From Streptomonospora alba (GTDB lineage: Bacteria; Actinomycetota; Actinomycetes; Streptosporangiales; Streptosporangiaceae), in the NCBI RefSeq assembly GCF_000826685.1, contig NZ_JROO01000027.1, forward strand, positions 124,001 to 188,000: DNA of 64,000 bases, given 5' to 3'. A program made the position numbers and the translations under genes. The notes below the pieces were generated by a model that was not told the origin of the DNA, did no database searches, and was given only the letters and a program-made list of their open reading frames with translations. Positions within the stretch are counted from its first letter, which is position 1. Each line of letters starts with the position of its first letter. Shown one piece after another: positions 33,986-42,974 of this stretch.

Positions 33986-35305
33986 ATGTCCGACCAGCGC
34001 ATCCTCCGTCCGACACCCATCAGCGGCTTCCCCGAGTGGTCGCCGGAGATCCGGTCCGTGGAGCAGGCCTGGCTGGACCATATCCGCACCGGGTTCGAGC
34101 GCTACGGCTTCGCCTCGATCGAGACCCCCTCGGTGGAGAGCCTCGACGTGCTGATGGCCAAGGGCGAGACCTCCCAGGAGGTCTACACGCTGCACCGGCT
34201 GCACGAGGGCGCCGAGGGCGACTCCTCCGACGCCCGCCTGGGGCTGCACTTCGATTTGACGGTGCCCTTCGCGCGCTACGCCGCCCAGCACTTCAACGAG
34301 CTGACGTTCCCGTTCAAGCGCTACCAGATGCAGCGCGTGTGGCGCGGTGAGCGCCCGCAGGAGGGCCGCTTCCGCGAGTTCACCCAGTGCGACATCGACG
34401 TGATCAACGCCGACCAGGTGCCGCTGCACTTCGACGCCGAGCTGCCGCGCATCGTCCACGAGGTGCTCAGCGGGCTGGACCTGCCCGCCTGGACGATCAG
34501 TGTGAACAACCGCAAGGTCCTGCAGGGCTACTACGAGGGCTTGGGCATCACCGACCCGATCGCCGTGATCCGCGCCGTGGACAAGCTGCACAAGATCGGC
34601 GCCGACGGCGTGCGCGCGATCCTGGTGGAGGACGCGGGCCTGAGCCGGGAGCAGGCGGCGGCGTGCCTGGAGCTGGCCGCGGTCAAGGGCGCCGACGCCT
34701 CGGTGGTGACCGAGGTCAAGCGCTTGGGCGTGCAGTCGCGACTGCTGGATGAGGGCCTCGAAGAACTCGGCTTCGTGCTGGACTCGCTGGCCGACCTGCC
34801 GACGGGCAGTGTGGTGGCCGACCTGTCGATCGCCCGCGGGCTGGACTACTACACCGGCACCGTCTACGAGGCGGCGTTCGACGACGACCCCGGTTACGGG
34901 AGCATCTGCGCGGGCGGCCGCTACGAGGATCTGGCCGGGGAGTTCATCCGGCGCCGGCTGCCGGGCGTGGGCATCTCCATCGGGCTGACCCGCATCTTCG
35001 CCAAGCTCGTGGCCGAGGGCCGCATCACGCCGGGCCGCTCCTGCCCCACGGAGGTGCTGGTGGCGGTGCCCTCGGCCGAGCGCCGCGGCGAGGCGCTGCG
35101 CACCGGCGCGCAGCTGCGGGAGCGCGGTATCAACACCGAGGTGTTCCACCAGGCCGCCAAGATCGGCAAGCAGATCCAGTACGCCTCGCGCAAGGGTATC
35201 GGCCACGTCTGGTTCCCGCCGTTCGAGGACGGCAAGGACCACGAGGTCAAGAACCTGGACAGCGGAGAGCAGACCACCGCCGACCCGGCGTCCTGGCGCC
35301 CCTGA
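33986..35305 (+). CDS. hisS: Histidine--tRNA ligase
   Basis: 439 residues, complete. This class II synthetase charges tRNA-His. MQRVWRGERPQEGRFREFTQCDIDVI is motif 2, SIARGLDYYTGTVYEA is the histidine-binding HisA loop, and GGRYEDLAGEF plus LPGVGISIGLTRIFAKL include motif 3. The C-terminal anticodon-binding domain covers about 350-430. AGGAG precedes the ATG. It stands about 115 bases after allG, with its own upstream space. A hairpin follows. This may be a second-type HisRS, because its sequence (SDQRILRPTPISGFPEW) resembles the variant found in addition to the housekeeping enzyme in some actinobacteria; a second copy cannot be checked here. Confidence 0.95.
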   Translation: MSDQRILRPTPISGFPEWSPEIRSVEQAWLDHIRTGFERYGFASIETPSVESLDVLMAKGETSQEVYTLHRLHEGAEGDSSDARLGLHFDLTVPFARYAAQHFNELTFPFKRYQMQRVWRGERPQEGRFREFTQCDIDVINADQVPLHFDAELPRIVHEVLSGLDLPAWTISVNNRKVLQGYYEGLGITDPIAVIRAVDKLHKIGADGVRAILVEDAGLSREQAAACLELAAVKGADASVVTEVKRLGVQSRLLDEGLEELGFVLDSLADLPTGSVVADLSIARGLDYYTGTVYEAAFDDDPGYGSICAGGRYEDLAGEFIRRRLPGVGISIGLTRIFAKLVAEGRITPGRSCPTEVLVAVPSAERRGEALRTGAQLRERGINTEVFHQAAKIGKQIQYASRKGIGHVWFPPFEDGKDHEVKNLDSGEQTTADPASWRP

Positions 35306-35312
35306 TCCGACA

Positions 35313-35347
35313 CCCGGCCGGGGCGGCCCACGTCGCCTCCGGCCGGG
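35313..35347 (+). terminator. Hairpin after hisS
   Basis: CCCGGCCGG (35313-35321) pairs with CCGGCCGGG (35339-35347) around a 17-base loop, eight bases after the stop. Confidence 0.5.
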
Positions 35348-35530
35348 CTGCGCGCGTTCTACCACGCTCGTGTACGCACCTGGCGGCCGTTCACCCCGCG
35401 TGCCGGAACCGGCCATTCGCAAGACATCGGCGTGGACGCATGCAACACTGCTGGCCAGGGCCGATACCGGGCCGGAGCCCCCCGCGCCCCGGTGCGGCCA
35501 TCACGACGCGGCCGCCTAGCGAACGAGGCC

Positions 35531-37963
35531 ATGACCACCCCGCGCCCAACCCCGCCCCCCGCGGCCGGCCAGCTCATCGGCCGCGAACGCGACATCGCCG
35601 ACCTGTGCCGAGTCGTCGGCGGCAACCGCCTTGTATCCCTCACCGGAACGGGCGGCATGGGCAAGACCCGCCTGGCCCTTCGCGTGAGCGAACTCGTCGC
35701 ACAGCGCTTCGCCGGGGGTGTCCGGTTCGTGGACCTCGGTGAGGCGGCCTCGCCCGACCAGGTGGTACGCACCGTCGCCCGCTCGCTGCGGGTCCTGGAG
35801 AACAGCGAGAAACCGCCGCTGGACGCGATCATCACCAACCTGCGCGATCAGCGGGTCCTGGTGCTGCTGGACACGTGCGAGCGCGCGGTCGAACCGCTGG
35901 CCGACCTGTGCCGCGAGGTGCTCGCCTGCTGCCCGGGCGTGCACATCCTCGCCACCAGCCGCCAGCCGCTGCGCCTGTCCGGCGAGGCCGTCTGGCGCGT
36001 GCCCCCGCTGTCGCTGCCCCCGCCGCCGCGCTCAAGCGAGGACGGCTCCCGGCCCGCGATATCGCCCGACCACGCCCGCCGGTTCGAGGCCGTGCGGCTG
36101 TTCGCGACCCGCGCCCGCCAGGCCCGCCCGGCCTTCCGCCTGACGACCGAGAACGCCGACGACATCGTCAAGATCTGCCGGATGCTCGACGGCGTCCCGC
36201 TGGCCATCGAGCTCGCCGCCGCGCGCGTGCGGGTGCTGTCGGTCCAGCAGATCCTCGGCCGCCTCGACGACCGGTTCCGGTTGCTGGTGGCCTCTGACAG
36301 CGGACTGCCGGCCCGCCAGCGCACACTGCGCGCCGTCCTGGAATGGAGCCACCACCTGCTCAGCCATCCCGAGCAGGTGCTGCTGCGCCGCCTGACCGTG
36401 TTCGGCACCTGGAATCTGGAGCAGGCCGAGCGCGTGTGCGGGCACAGCGGGGTCGAACCCGGCGACGTGCTGGAACTGCTGTCCTCCTTGCTGGACAAGT
36501 CGCTGGTCATGCTCGACACCGAACTCGACGGCACCGTTTTCTACCGGATGCCCGACACGGTGCGCGCCTACGCCGCCGAGCGCCTGGCGGCGGCCGGCGA
36601 GGAGAGCGCCACCTGGCAGCGGTGCCTGGAGGAGGCCGTCGACAGGATGGAGGGGCTGGCCGCCGAGATCGCGCGGCCGCTGCCGTGGCCCCGCCGCCTG
36701 GAGCGCCTGAACCTTCTCGATCACCACCGCGAGAACATCGCGCGCCTGCTGACCTGGGCCCAGCGCAACGGCCGCGCCGAGGAAGGGCTGCGGCTGTGCG
36801 TCGCGCTGCGGCCCTACTGGTTCGTACGCGGACTGTTCATCGACGGCACCCGCTCGCTGCGCCAGCTGCTGTGGGTCTCCCCCGACACCCAGCCGCCGCG
36901 GGTGCGCGCCCGCGCTCTGGCGGTACACGCCGAGCTGTGCCTGGAGGTCGAAGGCGCCGGAACCGCCTCCTCCATCGCCGCCGACGCCCTGGAGACCGCA
37001 CGCGGCTGCGACGACACCCCGGCCGAGGCGATCGCGCTGGGTGTACTGGCCGCCTCCGCACTGCGCATGGGCCAAGACGACGCCTGCAGCGCCAACGCCC
37101 ATACGGCGCTGGCGGCCGCCGAGCAGGTGCCCGACCACTTCACCGAGGTCTCCGCGCTGGGCACGCTGGGGCGGCTGGCCCGCCGGCGCGGCGACACCTG
37201 CATCGCCGAGGGGTACCTGAAGCGCAGCATCGCGGTGGCCGAACGGCTGGACGACCGCTGGTGCGTGGCGCGCTGCCTGAACGGGCTGGGGGTGCTCTCC
37301 ACCCAGCGCGGCGACCTGGAGACCGCCGCCGAACTGCTCGACCGCGCGATGCGCATCCTCACCGAGATGGGCGTCGCGCCGCAGAACGTCCGCTGCTCCG
37401 CGTCGATGGGCTATCTGGAACTGGCCCGCGGCGACACCTCCGGCGCCCGGCGCCGCTTCGCCGGGTCCCTGCGCATCAGCGCCGCCGCGGGCCGGCGCGG
37501 TGCGGTCGCGCGGGCGCTGGAGGCCCTGGCCGAGCTGGCGCTCGCCGAGGAGCAGGTCGAGCGCGCCGCCTCACTGGCCGGTGTGGCCGCGCGGCTGTAC
37601 TCGGCGCTGCAGCAGCCCTCGCCGCGTGCCGAGCGGCTCTACGAGCGGGCCGAGCACGTGCTGACGGGCGACGTCGCCGACAAAGCGTGGAAGGCCTGGC
37701 GCACGCTGCCGCTGGACCAGGTCGTCGACCGGGCCGTGTCCTTCCCGGCGCCGCACAGGCCGCTGCCCTCGCTGCTGACCCGCCGCGAGCACGAGATCGC
37801 CGTCCTGATCGGCGAGCAGATGTCCAATCGGCAGATCGCCGAGGAGCTCACCATCAGCCAGGCGACCGCCGCCCGCCACATCGCCAACATCTTCCGCAAA
37901 CTGCTGATCACCTCCCGCGCGGAACTCGCCGACTGGGTCCACGAGCACGGCCTGCAGGGCTGA
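35531..37963 (+). CDS. NB-ARC/TPR-type transcriptional regulator with LuxR HTH, copy 1
   Basis: 810 residues. An ATPase domain opens the protein: LIGRERDIADLC, Walker A GTGGMGKTRLAL near 40-52, Walker B VLVLLDTCERAVEPL and the GVPLAIELAAARVRVLS segment near 240. A long TPR-like helical array spans about 400-700. The C-terminal LuxR-type HTH lies at about 745-805 (LTRREHEIAVLIGEQMSNRQIAEEL, then ISQATAARHIANIFRKL). Such proteins are signal-integrating STAND ATPases. ATG at 35531 follows GAGG. The next gene encodes a paralogue with the same layout, suggesting tandem duplication. The inducer is unknown. Domain assignment is firm; any link to a metabolic target is not. Confidence 0.88.
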   Translation: MTTPRPTPPPAAGQLIGRERDIADLCRVVGGNRLVSLTGTGGMGKTRLALRVSELVAQRFAGGVRFVDLGEAASPDQVVRTVARSLRVLENSEKPPLDAIITNLRDQRVLVLLDTCERAVEPLADLCREVLACCPGVHILATSRQPLRLSGEAVWRVPPLSLPPPPRSSEDGSRPAISPDHARRFEAVRLFATRARQARPAFRLTTENADDIVKICRMLDGVPLAIELAAARVRVLSVQQILGRLDDRFRLLVASDSGLPARQRTLRAVLEWSHHLLSHPEQVLLRRLTVFGTWNLEQAERVCGHSGVEPGDVLELLSSLLDKSLVMLDTELDGTVFYRMPDTVRAYAAERLAAAGEESATWQRCLEEAVDRMEGLAAEIARPLPWPRRLERLNLLDHHRENIARLLTWAQRNGRAEEGLRLCVALRPYWFVRGLFIDGTRSLRQLLWVSPDTQPPRVRARALAVHAELCLEVEGAGTASSIAADALETARGCDDTPAEAIALGVLAASALRMGQDDACSANAHTALAAAEQVPDHFTEVSALGTLGRLARRRGDTCIAEGYLKRSIAVAERLDDRWCVARCLNGLGVLSTQRGDLETAAELLDRAMRILTEMGVAPQNVRCSASMGYLELARGDTSGARRRFAGSLRISAAAGRRGAVARALEALAELALAEEQVERAASLAGVAARLYSALQQPSPRAERLYERAEHVLTGDVADKAWKAWRTLPLDQVVDRAVSFPAPHRPLPSLLTRREHEIAVLIGEQMSNRQIAEELTISQATAARHIANIFRKLLITSRAELADWVHEHGLQG

Positions 37964-38186
37964 AGCGCCCTCCCCAAGGACCGACCGGGCGGCGCCGCTT
38001 CGTCGTCCGGTTCCGCTGCCTGCGGCGATGCGATCGGCCTTCACCGATTCCGCCGTATCGCTTGCATACCGAGAGTGCACCTAATAAGACAGAGCCCTAG
38101 GCACGAGAGCACGCACCACCCCTGATCCCCGAGCCCGCCCTTACCCCCAGGCAAGGTGAGCGCGGTCCCCCGAACCGCCTACTCGC

Positions 38187-40715
38187 GTGAAGGCCATGGC
38201 ACCTCAGACCGCGCCCGCGCGGCAGAATCTCCCCGTTGAATCCGACAGTCTCATCGGCCGCGACCGCGATCTGAGTGATCTGCTCAGGCTGCTGGAGGCC
38301 GACCGCGTGCTCACGCTGACCGGCGCCGACGGTGTCGGCAAGACCCGGTTGGCGCTGCGGCTGGCCGCCCAGGCCACTGCGTTCTTCTCCGACGGGGTGT
38401 GGCTGGCCGCCCTGGCCGACGCCGCCACACGCGCGGAGGTCGCCGCGCGGATCTGCGGCGCGCTGGGTATCACCGAGGAGGGCCGCCGCGACCCGTTGGA
38501 GACCCTCTGCGACGCGCTGCACGGGCGCCGCCTCCTGCTTGTACTCGACGGCGTCGACGGCGTGGCGCCCCATGTAGCCGAGATCGGTGCGCGGCTGGTG
38601 GCCTCCTGCCCCGCGGTTTCGCTGCTGACGACAGGGCGCGATCCGCTGCGCATCCGAGGCGAGACCGTGTGGCGCGTGCCGCCGCTGCCCGTGCCGCCGT
38701 CCGCCGAGGGCGCCGAGCCCGCCGCGGACGGTGCGATGCGGCTGTTCTTGGATCGGGCGCGCACCGCGGTTTCCGACTACGCCGAGGCCCCGGAGGAGCT
38801 GGCGGCCGTCAAGCGGATCTGCCGCCGCGTCGACGGCATCCCCCTGGCCGTCGAGTTGGCCGCCGCCTGGGCCGGGCGCATCGACGCCGAACGCATCGAC
38901 GCCGGGCTGGCCGCTGCGCTGGAGAGCGCCGGTGCGGATGGGGAGGGCAACGGCTTCCCGCGCTCGCGGGTGCTGGACGCCGTCGTCGGCTGGAGCTACG
39001 GGCTGCTCAGCGGCCCCGAGCGCGCCCTGCTGCGCCGGCTGTCGGTCTTTCCCAACTGGTGCCTGGAGCTGGCCGAACAGGTCTGCGCGGACGCACCGCC
39101 GACCGAGCAGGGCCGCGCGGAGCCGCCGCTGGCCGAGGCCGAGGTCCTCGATCTGCTTTCCGCGCTGCTGGACCGATCGTTGATCACCCTGACCGGCGAG
39201 CACCAGAACCGGGTGCGCTACCGCCTGCCGGGGCCCGTGCGCGAGCACGCCCGCGCACGGCTGGCCGAGTCGGGCGAGCAGGAGGCCGTGCGCGTTCGGC
39301 ACACCGCCCGGATGATCGCCGTCGCCGAGGACCTCGGCGGAGTGGCGCTGTCGAGCCACGCGATGCCGTGGAACGAGCGGTTCTCGTACTGGGACCGCGC
39401 GCTTGCCGAGTACGACAATCTGCGCACCGCCCTGCGCTGGTCGGCCCGGCACGGCCGCGTCCGCGACGGCCTGCGGATCTGCGCGGGGTTGCGGCCGCTG
39501 TGGTTCACGGGCTGCCAGTTCACCGAGGGCCGGGAATGGGCCGAGACCTTTCTGGCCATGGACGGCGGCTCGCAGGCGGACGACGACGGCGGCCCGAGCA
39601 CCGATGCGCTGCGCGGGAAGGCCATGGTGCACCTGGTCGAGCTGTCCTGGCCGCGGAAGCGCTTCGACGAGGCCGCAGAGCAGGTGAGCCGGGGCGCGGC
39701 GCTGTGCCGTCCTGCAGGCGACGTGGCGTCGGTGTGCCTGGCGAAGACACTGCTGGCCATGCTCGCCGCTGTCCGCGGCGGCGATGCTGAAGCCCGCCGG
39801 CTCGTCGACGAGGTGCTGGAGCTCGCGCGTTCCTCGGGCGATCTGTGGCACGAGGCCATCGCACTCAACGTCGAGGGCTCGCTGAACGCCCGCGCCGGCG
39901 CCTTCGCCGAGGCGGAAGGGCGCTTCAACACCGCCCTGATGATCATGCGCGGCATGGACCACCGCTGGGGCGTGGGCACCACGCTCATGGCCCAGGGCGC
40001 GGTGGCCGAGGCCCAGGACGACGCGCAGACGGCCGACCGCTGCTACCGCGAGGCGATGGACATCCACCGCACCATCGGCGCCTTCCCGGAACTGGCCGCC
40101 TGTCTGGCGGGCGTGGGACGGATCGCCTCCCGGCTCGGGTCGGCGGCCCAGGCCTACGACTACCTCGGTGAGAGTCTGCAACTCAGCCACACCACCGGCC
40201 AGCGCGGCGGCGTCGCAGAAGCGCTCGCCTCGATCGCGAGGGTCGCCGAGCGGCAAGAGATGGCCACGGAGGCCGCACGGTGCGCCGGCGCGGCTTCCGC
40301 GCTGCTGGAGACCAGCGGCTGGTCCGGTCCCGGCTCGCCCCGGTTCCCGCTCTCCGCCGACACCTCAGGGGCCGGCACGTCCGATGAGACCCGCGCCTGG
40401 TGGGAGGAGGGCCGCCGGCTCGCCCTGGAGGAGGCGGTGGAGCTGGCCGCGAGCGTCGCCGAGTCCGGACGGATGCCGCGCACACGCCCGGCGCCGTCGC
40501 CCTCCTCGGCGACGCCGCGCACGGCGCTCACCCCCCGCGAAAGACAGATCGCTCAGCTCGTCGGCGAGGGCCGCAGCAACCGCGCCATCGCCGAGCGGCT
40601 GTTCATCGCCCCGGCCACGGTGGCGCGGCACGTCGCCAACATCAACCGCAAGATGGGCTTCAACTCCCGTCAGCAGATCGCCTCGTGGGTGACTCGGCAC
40701 GCTCTCTCATCCTGA
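38187..40715 (+). CDS. NB-ARC/TPR-type transcriptional regulator with LuxR HTH, copy 2
   Basis: 842 residues, the same architecture as its upstream neighbour. Walker A is GADGVGKTRLALRL near 50-60, Walker B LLLVLDGVDGVAPHV, the GIPLAVELAAAWAGRI segment lies near 225, the TPR-like array covers 420-740, and the LuxR HTH is C-terminal (LTPRERQIAQLVGEGRSNRAIAERL...ATVARHVANINRKMGF). The inserted segment DGEGNGFP near 255 and a longer linker before the HTH set it apart. GTG at 38187 or ATG at 38196 may start it. The two genes are clearly related but diverged throughout, so the duplication is old. Each has a separate AT-rich upstream region of over 200 bases. Confidence 0.88.
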   Translation: MKAMAPQTAPARQNLPVESDSLIGRDRDLSDLLRLLEADRVLTLTGADGVGKTRLALRLAAQATAFFSDGVWLAALADAATRAEVAARICGALGITEEGRRDPLETLCDALHGRRLLLVLDGVDGVAPHVAEIGARLVASCPAVSLLTTGRDPLRIRGETVWRVPPLPVPPSAEGAEPAADGAMRLFLDRARTAVSDYAEAPEELAAVKRICRRVDGIPLAVELAAAWAGRIDAERIDAGLAAALESAGADGEGNGFPRSRVLDAVVGWSYGLLSGPERALLRRLSVFPNWCLELAEQVCADAPPTEQGRAEPPLAEAEVLDLLSALLDRSLITLTGEHQNRVRYRLPGPVREHARARLAESGEQEAVRVRHTARMIAVAEDLGGVALSSHAMPWNERFSYWDRALAEYDNLRTALRWSARHGRVRDGLRICAGLRPLWFTGCQFTEGREWAETFLAMDGGSQADDDGGPSTDALRGKAMVHLVELSWPRKRFDEAAEQVSRGAALCRPAGDVASVCLAKTLLAMLAAVRGGDAEARRLVDEVLELARSSGDLWHEAIALNVEGSLNARAGAFAEAEGRFNTALMIMRGMDHRWGVGTTLMAQGAVAEAQDDAQTADRCYREAMDIHRTIGAFPELAACLAGVGRIASRLGSAAQAYDYLGESLQLSHTTGQRGGVAEALASIARVAERQEMATEAARCAGAASALLETSGWSGPGSPRFPLSADTSGAGTSDETRAWWEEGRRLALEEAVELAASVAESGRMPRTRPAPSPSSATPRTALTPRERQIAQLVGEGRSNRAIAERLFIAPATVARHVANINRKMGFNSRQQIASWVTRHALSS

Positions 40716-41140
40716 GCGCGACTGACCTGCGTCTCCGTTTACTACATAGCGGATTGCACGAAACTACATATGCAGGTGCACAGGTTTATGCATGTGCAAA
40801 CGCTCGGTAAAACGCTAGAGTCGGAGACATCGGATCGCGTCCGGGAACAAAGTCCCTAGCGGACGACGAGGACGCGGCACGAACCCCGGGGGTGATTCTC
40901 CGGGAAACGCCGTGGATGCCGCGCCGGCGGCAGGTCCCGACCGAGCCCTGCTTCGTGCCGATCGGGGGCGAGGGATCGGGACGCCGGCCGCGGGCGGTCC
41001 ACGGTGGACGCTGGAAACCCGTGCGGGGTCTTGGGCGCGCAGAGGGGAGGCGCCCACGGCACCGACCGCACGGGGAGTGCCGGGCTCGTCACGTGGAGGG
41101 GGCGTGACGAGCCCGGCCGCGAACGCGAGATGGGGGACCG
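40716..41140. other. Intergenic region with AT-rich direct repeats
   Basis: About 425 bases. The first 110 bases are AT-rich and contain repeats (listed separately) and a possible promoter, GTGCAA (40794-40799) with TAGAGT (40816-40821). The remainder is G/C-rich and may be a long leader of the AMP-binding-like gene. No further gene is supported. Confidence 0.5.
40741..40798. repeat. Short direct repeats ACTACATA (x2) and ATGCA(G/T)GTGCA (x2)
   Basis: ACTACATA occurs at 40741-40748 and 40763-40770, 22 bases apart. ATGCAGGTGCA (40770-40780) and ATGCATGTGCA (40788-40798) are 18 bases apart. They sit in a sudden AT-rich patch between the second LuxR regulator and the AMP-binding-like gene. This arrangement suggests a tandem operator. 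Confidence 0.5.
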
Positions 41141-41992
41141 ATGAGGGCCGAGGGCTCCGACGACGACCGACCGCCCTTCCTCGGCGGCGCAGCGCCGGTG
41201 GGGTCGCTCACCGGCGGCCTGCTGGCCCGGCTGCGCCGCACCGAGGCCCGTCCGACCGTGTCCGGCAGCGGGGGCACCGCGATCGCGGGCGTGGATTTCG
41301 CCGCCACGGTCGAGCGGGCCGCCGCAGGGCTGGTGCGGCGGGGCATGTGCCCCGACGACATCATCGGCGTCCTGGCACCGGTCGGCCCGGACCGGCTGAC
41401 CGCCGTCTACACGGTCATGGCGATGGGCGGGCTGGCCCTGCCGCTGGACCTCGACTCCGACCTGGAGACCATCACCGACATCCTCACCACCGTGGACGCC
41501 CGGATGGTCCTGGTGAGCGCGCCGCTGGCGGGCATCGCCCGTGAGCTGGCCGACCGCTCACGGGTGCGCCAGGTGGTCGCCTTCGGCGACGCGCCCGAGA
41601 CCACTCCGTTCAGCGAGCTTTTGCAGCCCAGCCCCGACGGCAGCGGCTACGACCCCGCGCGCGGGCTCTTCGACAACGGCATCCTGAGTTGCTCCGCCGG
41701 GGTGTCGGGGATCGAGAGCACCCTGCACGGCCACCGCGAACTGCTGGGCAGGTTCCACACCGTCAGCCGCGAGCTCGCGCTGACCTGCCGGGACGTCGTC
41801 GTGCTCGACGCCGGATCCGACGAGTCGGAACGCGCCGTGCTCGGTGCCGCCGCGCTGTGGGCCGGCGCCTCGGTGATCACCACGGCCGCCGACGACGATC
41901 CCGGGATCACGGCCGTGGCCGACGCCCACGCCGCCACCGTGCGATGCTCGCCGGTCCCCCACCGCGTCGCCGTTCGGCACGCCGCGGGCTGA
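41141..41992 (+). CDS. Truncated AMP-binding (acyl-CoA synthetase-like) protein
   Basis: 283 residues, about half the length of an adenylate-forming enzyme. The first 130 residues fit the N-terminal subdomain (AGLVRRGMCPDDIIGVLAPVGPDRLTAVYTVMAMGGLALPLDLDSDLE is the typical A1-like region). ILSCSAGVSGIESTLHGHREL lies where the ATP loop SSGTTGxPKG should be, but the Gly/Thr/Lys residues are mostly replaced. The A5-A10 motifs and C-terminal lid are missing, and the frame ends in a proper stop. It therefore should not catalyse adenylation, and may bind a ligand or a partner, or be a decayed gene. Codon use is normal. The three upstream hundred bases include possible regulatory repeats. Confidence 0.6.
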   Translation: MRAEGSDDDRPPFLGGAAPVGSLTGGLLARLRRTEARPTVSGSGGTAIAGVDFAATVERAAAGLVRRGMCPDDIIGVLAPVGPDRLTAVYTVMAMGGLALPLDLDSDLETITDILTTVDARMVLVSAPLAGIARELADRSRVRQVVAFGDAPETTPFSELLQPSPDGSGYDPARGLFDNGILSCSAGVSGIESTLHGHRELLGRFHTVSRELALTCRDVVVLDAGSDESERAVLGAAALWAGASVITTAADDDPGITAVADAHAATVRCSPVPHRVAVRHAAG

Positions 41993-42007
41993 AGAAGGGC
42001 CCGGCCT

Positions 42008-42577
42008 TCAGGCTTCGCGGTCGACGTCGATCTCGAACCACGCCACGTGCGTGGTGTCGGTCCAGTACTCCCCGCTGCGGGTGGTGCAGCTCTCGATGAT
42101 GAGCTTGCCGCGCCCGTAGTCGTCGGTGTCGCCGCGGTCGGCGTCGCCGGAGCCGGGCGCCTGGTTCTTCTCGCCCTGGTCGGCGACGGCGACCCGCACG
42201 CGATCGCGGCCCGAGCGGATGAACAGGGTCATCACGCCGCCGGTCTGGCCCGAGCGGGAGTGCAGCAGCGCATTGGTGGCCAGCTCGCTGGAGGCCAGTT
42301 CGGCGTCCTCCAACACGGGCTGCGGCGGCTTGGAACGCTCCAGGAACTCCCGCACACGGGCGCGGATCGAGCGCACGGCGGTCAGGTTGCCGACGCAGCT
42401 CCACACCGTGTGGTCGGTGGCGGCTCCGGTCTCCTCGCTCGCCTCCAAGGCGCCGGCCTCGGCCTCGATCGCCTCAGCGGGATCCTCGGCGCTCTCGTGC
42501 CCGTAGGCGCCGGAGCGGAGGTCGGCGGCGGCCGTGTCGGCAGCGGCGTGTTCGCGGAGTCGCTGCGAATCACTCAT
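42008..42577 (-). CDS. RsbW-like ATP-binding (anti-sigma kinase-type) protein
   Basis: 189 residues. The N-terminal 65 residues are acidic and Ala/Glu-rich. The C-terminal 120 form a HATPase_c domain of the RsbW/SpoIIAB type: LEDAELASSELATNALLHSRS is the N box, RVRVAVADQGEKN the D-containing strand, and DDYGRGKLIIESCTT the G box. These proteins regulate sigma factors or act as phosphatase partners in the many actinobacterial partner-switching systems. No sigma factor or anti-anti-sigma gene is adjacent. ATG at 42577 has GGGAG at good spacing; an ATG 18 bases further upstream is possible. It converges with the AMP-binding-like gene, only 15 bases separating the stops. Confidence 0.8.
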   Translation of the reverse strand: MSDSQRLREHAAADTAAADLRSGAYGHESAEDPAEAIEAEAGALEASEETGAATDHTVWSCVGNLTAVRSIRARVREFLERSKPPQPVLEDAELASSELATNALLHSRSGQTGGVMTLFIRSGRDRVRVAVADQGEKNQAPGSGDADRGDTDDYGRGKLIIESCTTRSGEYWTDTTHVAWFEIDVDREA

Positions 42578-42974
42578 TCCCGTCTCACTCCCCATCACCA
42601 CCGGGCGACAGCCGACGGCCTCACCTTAGACAACGCCACACCTCCACCAGGACAGCACATCCGGCCGCGGTGACTCCCGCATACCCCGCACAACACGGCC
42701 CCGTGTCGGCCCGAATCGATTCGGGGGAGGCCGACGCAACCTCAGAGGGACCCTTTGACCTGCCCATTCATGGTACGCGCCACTGCGGCGTGCCTGTGCG
42801 GCCTTCGCGGGTCCCCTCCTCGAACCGGCAACCGGGCCACCAGGACACGATCCGGTGAACGAGGTGACAGACGCCCTTCCAGCAACGATAATCGTTTCCA
42901 TTACCGTGTGTGCCGCCGCGGCGGCGCCGCGCTGTAGGAATCCAACCCGTCACCGGACACCCGGGAGGCCACCT
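42578..42974. other. Divergent intergenic region with a metal-regulator-like site
   Basis: About 400 bases between the divergent RsbW-like and MinD/CooC-like genes. It is G/C-rich except for the patch described in the next entry. TAGGAA near 42937 could be a -10 element for the rightward gene. No coding sequence is supported. Confidence 0.5.
42884..42903. promoter_or_regulatory. Zur/Fur-like operator candidate
   Basis: Read on the minus strand, TAATGGAAACGATTATCGTT is close to actinobacterial Zur boxes of the type TGAAAACGATTTTCA (12 of 15 core positions by eye). The plus strand holds a perfect AACGAT-A-ATCGTT palindrome. Such an AT-rich block is exceptional in this DNA. It lies about 70 bases before the GTG of the MinD/CooC-like gene, where a repressor would block the promoter. 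Confidence 0.5.

Noticed and set aside
41141-41992. Part of a nonribosomal peptide or polyketide cluster
   Set aside because: There is no carrier, condensation or ketosynthase gene nearby, and the AMP-binding core is degenerate.
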